Shown: in pieces, positions 13,214 through 13,311 of the stretch
Numbering within the stretch: the stretch's first letter is position 1
Layout of the letters: each line of letters starts with the position of its first letter
Source: an uncultured Lachnospiraceae bacterium
GTDB lineage: Bacteria > Bacillota > Clostridia > Lachnospirales > Lachnospiraceae
Reading direction: 5' to 3'
DNA length: 13,311 nt
Assembly (NCBI GenBank): GCA_910579325.1
Contig: CAJTTU010000007.1
Coordinates: 54,084-67,394 of the forward strand
Notes under the pieces: model-generated
What the model was told of the DNA's origin: nothing
The model's input: only the letters and a program-made list of their open reading frames with translations
Database searches by the model: none
Program-made: the position numbers and the translations under genes

Positions 13214-13311
13214 ATCTCATTGTCCCAAAAGGATATCCATACCTCGTTTCCTCCGCATTGAAACAATAATTTTTCTCCTCTGAGCCATTTTGCCCTGCTT
13301 CTGGTATCCTC
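13188..13311 (-). CDS. Possible C-terminal end of a gene upstream of rtcB (partial)
   Basis: A minus-strand frame open from the right window edge to a TAA at 13188-13190. It reads RIPEAGQNGSEEKNYC, then FNAEETRYGYPFGTMRFGR and ends GVAEL, directly before the rtcB ribosome binding site. Forty open codons are not rare by chance, so this is tentative. Its last residues are encoded by the 26-bp repeat, so if the gene is real its C-terminus was contributed by or shared with that repeat. No domain is recognised. Confidence 0.25.
   Translation of the reverse strand, partial: RIPEAGQNGSEEKNYCFNAEETRYGYPFGTMRFGRGVAEL

Noticed and set aside
13168..13266. Longer rtcB start adding 33 residues
   Set aside because: The extension is unlike RtcB N-termini and overlaps the 26-bp repeat. 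The ATG at 13167 has a strong ribosome binding site and starts at the normal family position.
1..13311. CRISPR array, tRNA, rRNA or intact insertion sequence
   Set aside because: No regularly spaced repeats, tRNA-like cloverleaf or transposase frame was seen on either strand by reading.

Overview
The window reads like a chromosomal segment from a Gram-positive anaerobe of the class Clostridia, probably Lachnospiraceae. This is an inference from roughly balanced GC content, strong AAGGAGG-type ribosome binding sites, the style of the two-component system (histidine kinase ending FYRVDKARSR...GGAGLGLS) and the mix of hypothetical proteins. No rRNA, tRNA, CRISPR array or intact insertion sequence was seen. 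Nearly every gene lies on the minus strand, so the transcriptional order runs from high to low coordinates. One regulator gene lies on the plus strand.

Region 1 (1-3300) is a two-component locus in the order response regulator (2514-3170), sensor kinase (892-2301), secreted PepSY-like protein (53-787). The regulator and kinase genes are separated by about 210 bp holding three consecutive hairpins and one copy of a 26-bp repeat. The second copy of that repeat lies upstream of rtcB, nearly 11 kb away. The kinase carries Ile where the HExxT/N phosphatase motif should have Thr or Asn.

Region 2 (3300-11110) looks like one long minus-strand gene train: PPP-family phosphatase, possible 53-aa peptide, ADP-ribosylglycohydrolase, two tandem related proteins with FliG-C-like C-termini, an unrecognised 135-aa protein, a PD-(D/E)XK protein with a QxxxY motif, a beta-CASP-like metallo-beta-lactamase-fold hydrolase that overlaps it by 13 bases, and a nicotinamidase/isochorismatase-like cysteine hydrolase. 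A terminator-like hairpin follows near 3420-3465. The last gene may also have its own promoter.

Region 3 (11110-13311) has two divergent promoters physically interleaved at 11158-11198. One reads left into the phosphatase gene train. The other reads right into a 210-aa protein with DeoR-like helix-turn-helix features. That gene meets rtcB (RNA 3'-phosphate ligase family) tail to tail with a 6-base overlap. The rtcB leader carries the second copy of the 26-bp repeat, and a possible C-terminal fragment of another gene runs off the right edge.

The most unusual content is the gene train itself. It combines ADP-ribose removal, a PPP phosphatase, possible nucleases and a possible nicotinamide-recycling enzyme with two FliG-C-like proteins that have no flagellar genes around them, next to an RNA ligase and an interleaved regulator promoter. 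A joint role in RNA or protein modification stress is a hypothesis, not something the sequence proves.
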